Source: Topomyia yanbarensis
Lineage: Eukaryota > Arthropoda > Insecta > Diptera > Culicidae
Length of the DNA stretch: 64,000 nucleotides
Reading direction: 5' to 3'
Assembly: GCF_030247195.1 (NCBI RefSeq)
Contig: NC_080672.1
Span: 62,278,549 to 62,342,548, forward strand
Shown: one piece after another, positions 1-12,600 of the stretch
Layout: the number at the start of each line of letters is the position of its first letter
Numbering within the stretch: the first letter of the stretch is position 1
Notes under the pieces: generated by a model
What the model was told of the DNA's origin: nothing
The model's input: the letters and a program-made list of their open reading frames with translations, nothing else
Databases searched by the model: none
Made by a program: the position numbers and the translations under genes

Positions 1-900
1 TGTTCCGAATTGTAACCCCGCAAACCTATATTTTCCTAATGCGGTTTTGTTGGGCTGGTGGTGCTGCCAGCAGCGAGTGCATTAAATTACATATTGCATT
101 TTTCCCATGCTGCTGGGTGCCGTTTGTGGTGTTACGAATCGAGTGTACAATTTGGTTAGGAAGAAAGTGTGTGTGTGTGGGGGAGGTGGTAGTGTGTGCT
201 GTATGACGACACTGGGAGATGGTAATCGTTGAGCACACGAATGTAGTGAAATTTTCGTCAAATTGTAATCGTTGAATCCCTTTCAGGGTATGAGTTTGTG
301 CAAGTGTGGTAAACCGTACTAGTTGATATGATTCTGGTGAAACTTTTAGGCGCACAATCGCGGGGTGTGGATGCAGATGTTCGCATACCGAAGTGGCAAT
401 TTTATAAAATGATGTGCAAAGAACCGTTTTGCAAAATTTGTCCAAACTATGATCATAAAGGGTTGTCAGGCAAAATGATTACGCTGTGAAAAATATTGTA
501 TTCATTAGGGAATCATTTCATTTAAAAGCAATCACTCGCGCGTCTCCACGATTAGAGAAATGATGGAGACGCATTGTCTTTTAACAATTAAATTTCGAAT
601 TTGAGCGATAGCCGCTGCTTTGGTGTCTTAAAATACGAGAGACTATTACTTTTATTGCTATTGGAACCGACAAAAAGTTAACTCAAATTCTGGCCGCCAA
701 GGAGGACAAAGGAGTGTTTTTTCCCACGTATTCTCAACTCCCACGGTTTCACGACCGTAATCTGCATACCGAAGAAACAAATTAACACACCTACAGTGAG
801 TGTGAGTGCGACTGTTTTTCATCCCAGTAGGCCTAGCTTCGATCCCAGCCCAGATTGTTAGGATTCACTGAGGTGCATAATCTCGTTGGTCCTGACGTGT
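1..900. other. Unassigned non-coding DNA, no gene seen
   Basis: Mixed-composition sequence without a convincing exon. A short (GT)n tract lies near 167-180 and runs into a G-rich stretch. The open frames here have no recognisable domain or splice context. Confidence 0.5.
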
Positions 901-1090
901 GTTGATTTTTCCAAATTTCGAATTTTCGAATCTTTAAATTTTGGAATTTTCTAAATTACAAGCTTTACAATTTTCAAATTCTCTGATTTAAGAATTTTTG
1001 AAATCATAGATCTAGAAATTTTTACAATTTTTATCATTTTTGGATTTTAGAAGTAGCAAATTTTCAAATTTTCAAATTTTCAAATTTACA
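901..1090. repeat. Degenerate left halo of the AAATTTTC satellite
   Basis: Irregular words such as AATTTTCGAAT and TTTACAAATT resemble the pure array that follows but have lost a fixed period. It reads as old, mutated satellite units at the array edge; that is inference from the similarity of words and the gradual increase in order toward position 1090. Confidence 0.6.
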
Positions 1091-3588
1091 AAACTTCAAA
1101 TTTTCAAATTTTCAAATTTTCAAATTTTCAAATTTGAAAATTTGAAAATTTGAAAATTTGAAAATTTGAAAATTTGAAAATTTGAAAATTTGAAAATTTG
1201 AAAATTTGAAAATTTGAAAATTTTCGAATTTTCAAATTTTCAAATTTTCAAATTTTCAAATTTTCAAATTTTCAAATTTTCAAATTTTCAAATTTTCAAA
1301 TTTTCAAATTTTCAAATTTTCAAATTTTCAAATTTTCAAATTCTCAAATTTTCAAATTCTCAAATTTTCAAATTTTCAAATCTTCAAATTTTCAAATTTT
1401 CAAATTTTCAAATTTTCAAATTTTCAAATTTTCAAATTTTCAAATTTTCAAATTTTCAAATTTTCAAATTTTCAAATTTTCAAATTTTCAAATTTTCAAA
1501 TTTTCAAATTTTTGAAAACGTGGGAAATTTTCAAATTTTCAAATTTTCAAATTTTCAAATTTTCAAATTTTCAAATTTTCAAATTTTCAAATTTTCAAAT
1601 TTTCAAATTTTCAAATTTTCAAATTTTCAAATTTTCAAATTTTCAAATTTTCAAATTTTCAAATTTTCAAATTTTCAAATTTTCAAATTTTCAAATTTTC
1701 AAATTTTCAAATTTTCAAATTTTCAAATTTTCAAATTTTCAAATTTTCAAATTTTCAAATTTTCAAATTTTCAAATTTTCAAATTTTCAAATTTTCAAAT
1801 TTTCAAATTTTCAAATTTTCAAATTTTCAAATTTTCAAATTTTCAAATTTTCAAATTTTCAAATTTTCAAATTTTCAAATTTTCAAATTTTCAAATTTTC
1901 AAATTTTCAAATTTTCAAATTTTCAAATTTTCAAATTTTCAAATTTTCAAATTTTCAAATTTTCAAATTTTCAAATTTTCAAATTTTCAAATTTTCAAAT
2001 TTTCAAATTTTCAAATTTTCAAATTTTCAAATTTTCAAATTTTCAAATTTTCAAATTTTCAAATTTTCAAATTTTCAAATTTTCAAATTTTCAAATTTTC
2101 AAATTTTCAAATTTTTAAATTTTCAAATTTTCAAATTTTCAAATTTTCAAATTTTCAAATTTTCAAATTTTCAAATTTTCAAATTTTCAAATTTTCAAAT
2201 TTTCAAATTTTCAAATTTTCAAATTTTCAAATTTTCAAATTTTCAAATTTTCAAATTTTCAAATTTTCAAATTTTCAAATTTTCAAATTTTCAAATTTTC
2301 AAATTTTCAAATTTTCAAATTTTCAAATTTTCAAATTTTCAAATTTTCAAATTTTCAAATTTTAAAATTTTAAAATTTTCAAATTTTCAAATTTTCAAAT
2401 TTTCAAATTTTCAAATTTTCAAATTTTCAAATTTTCAAATTTTCAAATTTTCAAATTTTCAAATTTTCAAATTTTCAAATTTTCAAATTTTCAAATTTTC
2501 AAATTTTCAAATTTTCAAATTTTCAAATTTTCAAATCTTCAAATTTTCAAATTTCCAAATTTTCAAATTTTCAAATTTTCAAATTTTCAAATTTTCAAAT
2601 TTTCAAATTTTCAAATTTTCAAATTTTCAAATTTTCAAATTTTCAAATTTTCAAATTTTCAAATTTTCAAATTTTCAAATTTTCAAATTTTCAAATTTTC
2701 AAATTTTCAAATTTTCAAATTTTCAAATTTTCAAATTTTCAAATTTTCAAATTTTCAAATTTTCAAATTTTCAAATTTTCAAATTTTCAAATTTTCAAAT
2801 TTTCAAATTTTCAAATTTTCAAATTTTCAAATTTTCAAATTTTCAAATTTTCAAATTTTCAAATCTTCAAATTTTCAAATTTTCAAATTTTCAAATTTTC
2901 AAATTTTCAAATTTTCAAATTTTCAAATTTTCAAATTTTCAAATTTTCAAATTTTCAAATTTTCAAATTTTCAAATTTTCAGATTTTCAAATTTTCAAAT
3001 TTTCAAATTTTCAAATTTTCAAATTTTCAAATTTTCAAATTTTCAAATTTTCAAATTTTCAAACTTTCAAATTTTCAAATTTTCAAATTTTCAAATTTTC
3101 AAATTTTCAAATTTTCAAATTTTCAAATTTTCAAATTTTCAAATTTTCAAATTTTCAAATTTTCAAATTTTCAAATTTTCAAATTTTCAAATTTTCAAAT
3201 TTTCAAATTTTCAAATTTTCAAATTTTCAAATTTTCAAATTTTCAAATTTTCAAATTTTCAAATTTTCAAATTTTCAAATTTTCAAATTTTCAAATTTTC
3301 AAATTTTCAAATTTTCAAATTTTCAAATTTTCAAATTTTCAAATTTTCAAATTTTCAAATTTTCAAATTTTCAAATTTTCAAATTTTCAAATTTTCAAAT
3401 TTTCAAATTTTCAAATTTTCAAATTTTCAAATTTTCAAATTTTCAAATTTTCAAATTTTCAAATTTTCAAATTTTCAAATTTTCAAATTTTCAAATTTTC
3501 AAATTTTCAAATTTTCAAATTTTCAAATTTTCAAATTTTCAAATTTTCAAATTTTCAAATTTTCAAATTTTCAAATTTTCAAAATTTT
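1041..3588. repeat. 8-bp satellite array (AAATTTTC)n
   Basis: About 2.5 kb of almost perfect tandem copies of the 8-mer AAATTTTC, roughly 300 units. Rare single-base variants are visible (near 1341, 1357, 1381, 2114, 2535, 2554, 2864, 2981 and 3063). Other breaks are a short interruption around 1510-1528 containing GAAAACGTGGG and an AAAATTTT variant pair near 2363. Because 8 is not a multiple of 3, every forward frame reads a 24-base, 8-residue cycle (FKFSNFQI), so long open frames of up to 695 codons arise purely from the repeat and are not genes. Confidence 0.97.
1133..1222. repeat. Orientation-inverted block inside the satellite
   Basis: Here the unit switches to TTTGAAAA, the reverse complement of the surrounding TTTTCAAA, for about 11 copies, then switches back at about 1222 (GAAAATTTTCGAATTTTC). 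The left switch joins short opposed runs and the right one faces about 2.3 kb of forward units. Single strands could fold into hairpins at both switch points. Confidence 0.9.
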
Positions 3589-3760
3589 TTTTTGAATGAT
3601 TGAATTGTTGAATTTTCGAATATTCGAATTCTCGAAATTTCAAATTTTAAAATTTTTCGAAGTGTTCAATTTTTGAATATTCGATTTTTGAATTTTCGAC
3701 TTTTCAGGTTTTTGAATATGCCAACATATCCAACTTTTGTAAGTTAGGTGTTGTGTTCTG
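3589..3760. repeat. Degenerate right halo of the satellite
   Basis: After a T-run at about 3584-3593 the array breaks into irregular words such as TTCGAATATTCGAATT, as on the left side. The halo resumes at about 4020-4440 after an unrelated insert. Confidence 0.6.
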
Positions 3761-4025
3761 ATTCGCAAATTGGTTTATCATTTTTTATTCATTGGGGAAA
3801 AAGTTGCTTACTCGCAGACTTAGTTTATCTCTAATGTCAAAAGACAGTTCGTTTCCCTGTACCTCTTCAGCGACCCAGAGCTTCTGTGCTTGGCAAACCA
3901 GTTGCTTTAGGAGTTCATAGATGTTTGGATTCAGTGTCAAATTGGTGCCAGTTTGGTGTTAGGTTAGATATATTGTCTAACTGGCAGCAAGTTGGTGTCA
4001 GTTACTGACGGAACATTCAAATCTT
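3761..4025. repeat. Diverged dispersed repeat, relative of 29016-29436
   Basis: The segment shares CAGAGCTTC and the closing phrase TTGGTGTCAGTTACTGACG with the MITE at 29016-29436 and with sequence at 40635-40730. Its own terminal repeats and target duplication could not be defined. It splits the degenerate satellite halo, so it most likely inserted into it. Confidence 0.5.
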
Positions 4026-4440
4026 CTAGTTTGCGAATATTCGTATTTTCAAATTTTCTAATCATTGCTATTTCGAATATTTTAATATCCGAATACTCAA
4101 GTTTTCAAATCACTAAATAATCGGAATTTTGAATTTTCAACTTTCGTCAATATTGCAATTTACCAATTTTTCAAGCTTTCTATTCTTCAAATTTTGAATT
4201 TTCGAATTCTTGCCTTCCAGAATTTTAAAAGTAATAAAACTTTCGATTTTCGCATTCTAAACTTTTTTAATTTTTTATTATTAAAATTTTCCAATCTTCG
4301 AAAATTTTCATGTCGGGGTTTTAAAATTATCGAATTTTGGATTTTGGAGCTTTTCAGACTTTTAGAATTTTAAAGAATCCGAATTTTTCAAATTTTTGAA
4401 GTTTTGAATTCACAGTTGTTCGAATACAATGTTATTATAC
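4026..4440. repeat. Degenerate satellite-like DNA, continued halo
   Basis: AT-rich words (AATTTTCGAATTC, TTTCAAATCAC) resemble decayed AAATTTTC units, with no stable period and no gene. Confidence 0.5.
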
Positions 4441-4486
4441 TTCAGTAATAGACGTCTAAAGTACCCTTGTTCGTCCATCTGTACAC

Positions 4487-4740
4487 AATGCCCAGTGGTG
4501 CAGAATGTACATTTAGCAGGAATTCTAATTTTTTGCTAAATCTAAATAACTTAACCAAGTAATATCTTTAAAAATGTTGTTGAGCTATACAAGGCCCCTC
4601 TGTTCGTTTAAACAGAAGCTAGGGTGGTTCTAATGTTAGCAAGATGTAAAATTGAATATGGAATAGATGAAGTTATAGAAAAATTTGCTGAAGACACAGA
4701 AGCCTTAGGGTGTTCCTTAAAAAACGGATTTATATCCATA
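4487..4740 (+). repeat. Terminal fragment of a CAGTGGTCCAGAATG-type repeat
   Basis: The segment begins with CAGTGGTGCAGAATGTACAT and continues through GCTAGGGTGGTTCTAAT to TTCCTTAAAAAACGG. The reverse complement of 44770-45130 carries the same ordered phrases, so these are two copies of one family in opposite orientation. The other end is missing here because the copy runs straight into a different repeat at 4741. Confidence 0.75.
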
Positions 4741-5115
4741 ATATTTGTAGACTGACTGACTCAGACATCACTTCGTGAAAAGTTTAATAACTTCCTTTAG
4801 GAAAGGCGAAGTGACAAGCAGTCTTCGGTAAAGCTGTAGACAATTAAATTATCTTTCTATTTTCCCTTACAGTGGTAATACGATGCATACAGTGCCACCT
4901 AGCGGTAAAAATGCGAGCTAGTAGGTTTTCTCCATGTAAATTATCGAAAAATCCCATACAAATGTTCAGATAATGTGGCCCGGTAGCTAGATTTGTTCGA
5001 TTTTCTTCAAATTGGGTGTAAGTACTCCTGGTCGGACTAGTAATCGACTCAGGGGTGAGCCGATTGAGATTTCAAAAATTCATTATTTTTCTGGGTAGTT
5101 TGTTGGACATCTACT
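4741..5115 (+). repeat. Single arm of the 47.4-48.6 kb palindrome family
   Basis: Sequence from GACTCAGACATCACTTCG through TACAGTGCCACCTAGCGG to CGACTCAGGGGTGAGCCGAT matches the right arm of the palindrome (about 48260-48600) with scattered substitutions. Only one arm is present, so this is a half element or a fragment. Confidence 0.8.
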
Positions 5116-8100
5116 AACAGAAATCATCCTGATGTTAAAGAATGTAGGTGAAACATGTGAAATTTTTAAGAAATTGAAGCAAACTGTGCGCTTCGCTTAC
5201 GAAAGCAATTTTAAACACATCGTGAATTACGAAGTTTTTTGTTAATATGGGTAATAGAGTTCAAATGGAGAATATGGCTTCCATTGATCCAACTCCATCA
5301 TTTCTTTCACTTGGCCTAGGTACTCTCCATCCTCAAACAACGCCATGTAACTATGAAGATCAGATTACGATATGCTGAAATTGAACATCTCTGTAATGTG
5401 ACATACCTATTCAAACCTGTTCGCTTGCAGGATTAGCTTTGATCATTTAGATTCCATTACCGTTCGAATAATTGTTTAAACGTCAAGTTAAACAGCAAAG
5501 CCATAAAAGCCGCTTTGAATCTTTTCACATCAATTTCTTTGGATCGTGCCCTGTTGGTTTACCGGTCTTCTCGCCGCCAGCCAATAATCACATTTTTCTT
5601 CATTTATTATTGAATCAACATTTATCCGCACGCCAAAGTTAGTGCCGTGATAAACAACACACACACACACACACATTGTGATGCGGCGGTGGTCGTGGGT
5701 AGAGTGGCCATCGTAAGCATTGCTTTTAATTTCCGAAACAGCGGTGGCTATTGGCTCAACAAACCGGGATCCGAAACTGGCGATGACCATATTTCCTTCC
5801 CGATCCGATCCACCACCGCTCGCTCTGCCCTGGTCACGCTGGTGGTGGTGGTGGTAGTGGTGTTTGTTCGTTGGTTATGGATGAGGTCGGTGCGGCTGTT
5901 TAGCTGGCGGGGCATAATGGGCATCGGAGCCCAAGGTTTCCGACAAACTTTGAGGTGGTCGTAATCCAATATCATTAATCAAGATTTATTAGCTATTTGC
6001 TCTCGGTCGATGCCATTACCTCGATATGTAGGAATAGACACACAGATAGACAGGCGGAGAGAGAGAGAGGACGATGTGAGGTAAACAGGCGGCCGGAAAT
6101 TAAAGAGAAAAACAAGGTTCCAAGGCGAGGTTTAGGGCAAGGTGTATTGCTGTGGACGTTTCTCCAACCGGAAGTGGAGCAAAATAAACAGATCGAAAAT
6201 GCATTTCCCCTGTTAGCTGTCAGTGGACATCAATTTATGGCATCGTCACACGACTACCGGAAATAAGGGGGTAGGGGATGAGTTAAGAGGCGCTCCTTGC
6301 GATACGAAGAGCGAAATCGCTTCCAAACGACATTTGATCCTAATCGTACCGGATGTTCTATGCAGGGTACGGAACAATCCAAAGCCAACGTGACTGGACG
6401 AGCATTATTTATTTACTGGTTACTGCAAGTGAAAAAACCGTCCGTTCGTGAAACTATTGTCAAGTATAAAACCACAAAAACCAGTTCGCTTTCAGGATTC
6501 AGGTAACAGTCGAGCAGGAGAATCGAAATGTATTCACTCTTAATCGCTTCACGGTTCTTGCACTAATCGGATCTATTTCAGGACGAATAAATCATCATGA
6601 ATTCCACCCGCTGCATCCGTTCTAGAGAGGACGCTCCAGGCAATTGTTTTCCGAAGGATCCGAAAGCTGCATGAATATTTAATGACGCTTCGCATTCTCT
6701 TTCCACCATCGCAGCGATAGCCATCGAAGGGGAAAAGTACTCTTTTCATTCGCTGAAAATAAGAAGCTTCCGTCTATTTATTCACTGGGAATATCGTTTC
6801 TGAAATCATCGGGAGTCGCTAGCAGCGACTTTTGCAAATGCACCAGCCACTTCCACCTGACTTAAAGAAGCAATTAAAAACTCAATCAACACCCAGGATC
6901 GTGTTCGACCGAGAGAAAATGCATACAAATGCCATGCCGGTGGCGATGAACGTTAGCTGTTCGATTTCTTGATATTCGAAATTATTGAATCCTGCTAGAA
7001 AACTTCATCCCCTGGCAGCCCCGGCCAGTGGCCTAATTGGCAGCTATTAATGTCGATTGCACGTTTCAGTTGGCAGCCGCACCCGTTTGAAATCGGGGAA
7101 ACGAGTTCTCAGTTTCATGGAATTTAGACGAAATAGATCCAAATATGTTGAGGTCCCCTAACTTTTGTGTAATTCTAGCTATTTTGAAACATATCATCAT
7201 AAATCTAGGCAAACCTTTTGTCATCCATTCTCGGAAGGAAGCTTTAAAATAGCAACCAGAAATCCTTTCACGTATATTGTCAGTCCCCGACCCAACCATT
7301 GACAAGCCATCAACAGCATGCCAAAACGGGCTGAGAATAACTTTGGCTGTTTTCAAAGACGAGCAAGAAAATTATATACCCCATATATTACCACATGCTT
7401 GCTATTTTGATCACTGCATGGAATTTTGATACCTGAGGTAGAAAATTCTCAAAACTTCAAAATCCCTTCCGCCAAAAACGAACGAATTCGAACGCCATTG
7501 GACCAGGGCAATACTCGCACGACACACCAGTAAGCAGCAATCGATCGTGTGCCCCGGTTTTATAAGGGGGTCCAAATTCGACGACCTACCTTTTGGAAAC
7601 GGCCGAATGTTTCACGGGCCAAACATTTTCCCCCATTAAATTACTTCCGCGTGAGCACAAGGGACACAGGTCGGTGGGGCCTGTCATCGTCATCGTCGTC
7701 GTCGTTGAAAGCCGAAATGATACTGAAGTTTTTGCATCACTTAGCCAGGACGGTCCATTCGAGCTACTCTTCTGCCTTGGGTCAATAAATCAACTTTCTC
7801 GAGTGGGTTGGTCGCCCGGTTTCCAGATAGGCACATAACCTTTCATCATTCGCTCAATTGACGGCAGTTTTTTGGGTGGTGGAATGGGGGAGGGGGGGGG
7901 GGCGGTGGTTGGGAAGCAATTTGAATTTAAACTTCAAGTGTAATGGCACAGTTTTTGGGGATTTCCATAAATTTATGATGCTCTCTAGAAGATGACGATA
8001 CTGGAGGGTGGGAAGTGGGTTCACGGGTTTCGCTTACTATTTATTTTTGTTCGATTTTAACGAGAACGAAAGAAATGTTGTCAGGTCGCAGAGAGGTCTG

Positions 8101-8200
8101 GTGGTGGGAAAAGATGCGAAAGGTAGATATTCTATTTACTAGGGTTCCAAAGTTTGAAAATTTTGTTAAAAAGCGGGACTTATTCAAAAAAAAAATGTAA
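5116..8200. other. Unique-looking DNA with microsatellites, no gene
   Basis: Composition is closer to 50% GC than in the neighbouring repeats. Simple repeats: (CA)n near 5658-5676, (GGT)n near 5841-5862, (GA)n near 6056-6070 and (TCG)n near 7687-7708. Open frames of 60-105 codons occur on both strands but overlap one another and show no domain, so I annotate no gene. Intronic or intergenic regulatory DNA is possible. Confidence 0.5.
7881..7910 (+). other. G-run with quadruplex potential
   Basis: A run of consecutive guanines broken by single A or C (about 7886-7906) gives several G3+ tracts close together. Whether a quadruplex forms is not shown by sequence alone. Confidence 0.5.
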
Positions 8201-8720
8201 ACTAGAAATGATTGAACAATTTAAATTTTTTTCAAGAAATATTAAAAATTTGAATAAATTTAAAAAATTAAACAACCTATTTGAATGTTTTGAAAGTTTA
8301 AAGTAGAAAATTTAAACAAAGTGGTGAAAAAAATGTAACAACCGGAAAAATTTGAAAATTTCACTATATTTTAACAATATGACAAATTTTCAATAAGCTC
8401 AAAAAATTTACAAAATTTAAAGTAAATTGAAAAAAATTTAAATAATTTCAATTGTTTATATTTGAGGATCATTGAAAATAATTTATTTTGAATAGTCAAA
8501 ATAATTTATTTTTTTAAATTTCCCAGACATATCAGATGTGAAAAAAACATTTTTGAATTATATGCAAAAATACATTTTTTTTCTTATATTAAAAATCAGA
8601 CCTTTTAAATTTAAATTTTTAAATTTAACAATTTTTAAATTTGATAATTAAAATTTTAAAAATAGGACAGTTTTGAAGAATATAAATATAAAAGCCGAAA
8701 TTTTTTTCTAAGATAGCTAA
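8201..8720. other. A/T-rich cryptically simple DNA
   Basis: Repeated short words such as AAATTTAAA and AAAAATTTGAAA without a fixed period. No gene or RNA seen. Confidence 0.6.
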
Positions 8721-8769
8721 AAATTAAAAAAAATGCTGAATTTGAATTTTTCGAGTATGCAAAGTTTTA

Positions 8770-9060
8770 ATTCACACAGCAAGGAAACACAAGTTGAAAG
8801 TTGTACACGGTTTAACTGTGTACGGGATGTAGAAATGCGTTCACCGCTTACGGTACTGTTCGGACAATATAGCCATGACGCTGCTCGTTTGGAATGCAAG
8901 CAACGACTGGCTCAAACAGACATGCACAGGCAGCTCTATTTTTTAATCTCGTGATATTTGATTGAGTCGCTAGGTGCTGCCTATTGGCAGCTCTGCCCGG
9001 AATCGGCTGACTCATGTATGGAAGTTTTCGCGTTTTCCGATATCTATTCATTTTCCAATA
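8770..9060. repeat. Possible dispersed repeat shared with 12880-13200
   Basis: Words such as GCTCGTTTGGAATGCAAGCAACGA here and GCTCGTTCGAAATCCAAGCAACGA near 12937-12961 are clearly related, and both lie as islands of balanced composition in A/T-rich DNA. Ends were not found. Confidence 0.4.
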
Positions 9061-9419
9061 GGTTTCCAATACTATTGATATACGTAAACTATATAGCAAT
9101 AGAACATAATTTCAGTTAATTTCATCCATAAATAATCATGAATAACAGTTCAACATAGTGACACAAATACGTCACGTCGTTTGATTTTAGATTTTTAGAA
9201 TTGCACCCGGCTCCAGATAAGGCAGTAAGACATTTTCAATACCAAACATTTTAAAACTTTGAATTATTTAAAAAAAATGAATTATCTGTTAGAAAATTGA
9301 TCAAAAAGATTTTCTGTATTTCAACTATAGAACTTTTACTTTTAACCTTTAAAACTTTTTTTAAAAAAACAAATACCTGACATTCTCTCATTTTAATTTA
9401 CCAACCATTCTATTCATGC

Positions 9420-9610
9420 CGATGTTATTTATAAACAACAACGTTTTCCAACGGCTATAACTTTCTTATTAAATGATAACTATGACTATTATCTTTCATT
9501 TGAGTAGTAGTAGTTCAATTTATAGAATTATCATCAGAACTGAAGTTATTGCAATCGATCTGATTGGATTCCATTGGAGCAGTGCTGCCAGGGACAGTTT
9601 CAGTTAACGT
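9420..9610 (-). repeat. Dispersed repeat, copy also at 57320-57440
   Basis: Phrases ACTGAAGTTATTGCAATCGA and GAGCAGTGCTGCCAGGGAC recur in reverse complement around 57330-57400. CTTTCATTTGAGTA is shared too. The family is not identified, and I could not find flanking duplications. Confidence 0.6.
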
Positions 9611-9819
9611 TGAAAAATAAAATTTTGTTAAAAAAATAAAATCATTGTTGTCTTGGAATAGTTTTGAAAACTGTGAAAACGTAACAATTTAGACTGACGT
9701 AGGTCACATTTTTCAAGCAATTGGACTATTGAATTTATTCCGATTGTGTATTGAGCATCGGAAGGTAAAAATTGCGCAGCTTCCAGCACTGCTACAGAAG
9801 CACCAATCCTGATCAACAC

Positions 9820-12600
9820 ATGTTTTTCGTGTTTCTAAAAAAGGTACAAATAAGTTGAAAATTTGAAAAATATTTATAGCAACTATATAAATTTTAAATA
9901 TATTTTCAATATATTTCAAGAAATCTGCAAAATTTAAAAAAATTGAGGATTTTTAGAATTTGTGGAATAATATTTCAAATATTTGAAATAAAAGAGAATT
10001 TCCAAAAATTTCCATGATTTAAAAATTAAGAAATGTAATGTATAAAAAATAATTTTAATGATATGAAAAAATTAAACGCCTTTAAATTTTTTCTTATGTT
10101 TATAATATTAATATAATTCTTATAAATTTAAAAGAACTGTAAAATCTTATGTATTTGGGAAGTTTTTAAGAATATAAACATAAAAAATTGGTTTGTTCAC
10201 ATTTTTCCAAAATGTCCAAAAATTAAAAAAAAAAAATACTTGAAAATATTTATGAAAAAAATGAAAAAATTGTAGCAGCTAATTAATTTAAAAAAAAAAT
10301 TAAGAAATTTTGAATTTGAAGAAATTTAATTTAAACATTTTTAGACATTTGAAACAAAATTAAACCAAAAGCCAAAATTTAATTGAAGGAAATAAAAAAT
10401 TAAAAAAGTTGCAAAAAATTAAGTTGGAGCAAAGCCAACCAAAAAATTTTTTTTAAAAAATACTCGAATAATTGAGAAATTTAATAACTAAAGAAATTAT
10501 TTAAACAAATTAAAAAAATAAAAGAAATACCAGAATGCAAATTTAAAAAACTGGTAAAAATTAACAAATCAAGAATTTTTGAAAAAATGAGGCATATGGT
10601 TGAATTTAATATTTTCAACAATGTAAAATATGATTTATTCATGATTTGACTTGATTAATTTAAAAAAAGCCGAAATATTATCCAAACTGTAAAACATAAA
10701 TTGGAATAGATCAAATAAATTTTACAGATTGAAAAGCAGGGAAAAGTTATAAAATTTGGTAAAATTCAAAAACAGCATAATTTGAAATATATGAATAATG
10801 TGATAAACAAAAACTTAAAATCCTAACCTTAACTCATTAATAATGTCTGCCTTGCGTTATCACTTGACTAATATGGTTTATTTCCATAACCTACAATATG
10901 TAGAAGGTGAGACATTAATTAGTTAGAAAAATTTATGAGGATTTAATTTTTAATAGAAAAATTATTTAATGAAAAATTATTTTTTTAATTTTTTAAAAAT
11001 ATTGGAAATCATAAAATGTTAAAAAAAACGAAACCGTGATTACTTTTTAAACCGAAAATCTTTACAACGTTGACAACAAATGAAAAAGTAATTGAAAAAC
11101 TAAAAGAACTGAGCTATAAAGTAGTATGAAAAATTTGTAAAATATAAATACACAAAAAAAGATTAAAATTTTGAAACACTCAAAAAACTAATTAAAAGTT
11201 AAAGAATCGAAAAATTTAAAGTTTTTTTGCAGTTTGCATTTTAATCAATTTAAAGCTTGAAATATTTGAAAAGTTTGAGAAATTTTAAACATTTGAAGGG
11301 CAGATTTAAAAAATTAATTAAAAATTTATTAAAAAAACATATGCACAAATTTTAGAAATTCGAAAAAATTAAAAAAAATCAACAATTTTCAAATATTCCA
11401 AAAATTGAAAAGAAATTAAGAATTCAGAAAAGTTCAAATATTTAAAGATAATGAAACAAGCAATCAAAATTTGTAAAGCCTTATTTTGATTGATTTCAAA
11501 ATTTTAAAAAGACGAAGAATTGAAAAATTTTGATTTCAAACTAAATAAATTGTTAAACATAAATCAAGGAAAAAATATAAAGAGGAAATTTTCTAAATTA
11601 TTACAGAATTTTTTCCAAATTACTGAGCATAAAATAAAATTTTAAATATGGGAAACTCTCAATACAATATAAAATTCAAGTTTAACTATTTGCCCAGTTT
11701 AAAAGTTTGATGGAATGATTCCAAAATCCAAAATGCATAAAAATCTTGAAAAACTTTTTAGATTTAAAAAATTTGAAATATATAAACATTTTGAAAAGCT
11801 TTATAAAAATCTATGATTATAAAAAATAGCAAAAAATTTTGATTTTGGAATTTGAAATTCAAAATCTTTGAACCCTATAAAATATTACGCTTGAAAAACT
11901 TTTTTTTAATTAAAAAGGTGTACAAGAAGAGCAATGTTTAAGGGCATATTTTAAAATATTTATTTATATTTATATTTAAAAATAAAAAATAAAAATGGGA
12001 ATGGTGGTATATTTAAAAATCAAAAATAAAAATGGGAATGGTGGTAAATTCCTAGAAAGCCCGAGTTTGAAAGAACTAAAAAAACCAAAAGGTTAAAAGC
12101 ATTAGAAAAATGAAATAAAGAATTTGAAAAAGTTCAAATATTTTATAAAAATTAAACTAAAAATGAAAATTTGAAAGGCTAATTTCAATAAATTTAAAAA
12201 AAATAAATTTAAAAAAAATCAATAAATTTGAAGAAAATTGGATTTTTTTTTCAAATGATACAAATTACATTAAAAATCAGGAAAGTATTAAAAAATAAAA
12301 AATTGCAGAACAACCTTTTTTTAAAGCTTTGTGGAACTTAGAAAAAAATAAAGAGTACTGATGTTATAAAATAAATTAAAAAAGTGAAAAAGAAGATACG
12401 GAAAATTTTCAAATCATCATGAAATTCAAATTGAAGTATATGCACAATGCAGAACTCATGAAGATTTAAAAAAAAATGAAAACTTTGAAAAGCTTTGATT
12501 TCCAAATTTTCAAGCAAACTAGGAATTTGAAAAATTACAAAAAAATATTTTAAAAATTTTAAATTCAATATTCTTGATTTTTGTACTGAATAGCGTGGAA
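9820..12600. other. A-rich cryptically simple DNA without a gene
   Basis: About 2.8 kb strongly biased to A and T, made of irregular AAAAATT, TTTAAAA and GAAAAATT words on the plus strand. The only local order noted is a short tandem duplication at about 11965-12047. Long low-complexity frames rich in F, I, L, K and N are expected by chance here. Confidence 0.65.
11965..12047. repeat. Short two-copy tandem repeat of about 39 bp
   Basis: The phrase AAAAATGGGAATGGTGGTA, preceded by an AAATAAAAA tract, occurs twice in succession, ending near 12009 and 12046. It is a recent small duplication in otherwise decayed DNA. Confidence 0.75.

Noticed and set aside
1041..3588. CRISPR-like regular repeat
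   Set aside because: There are no spacers: units are directly tandem and 8 bp long, in a eukaryotic-type sequence.
1214..3599. Open frames of 383 and 695 codons over the 8-bp array
   Set aside because: They are pure read-through of an 8-bp repeat (24-base codon cycle) with no start context, splice sites or composition of a real protein.
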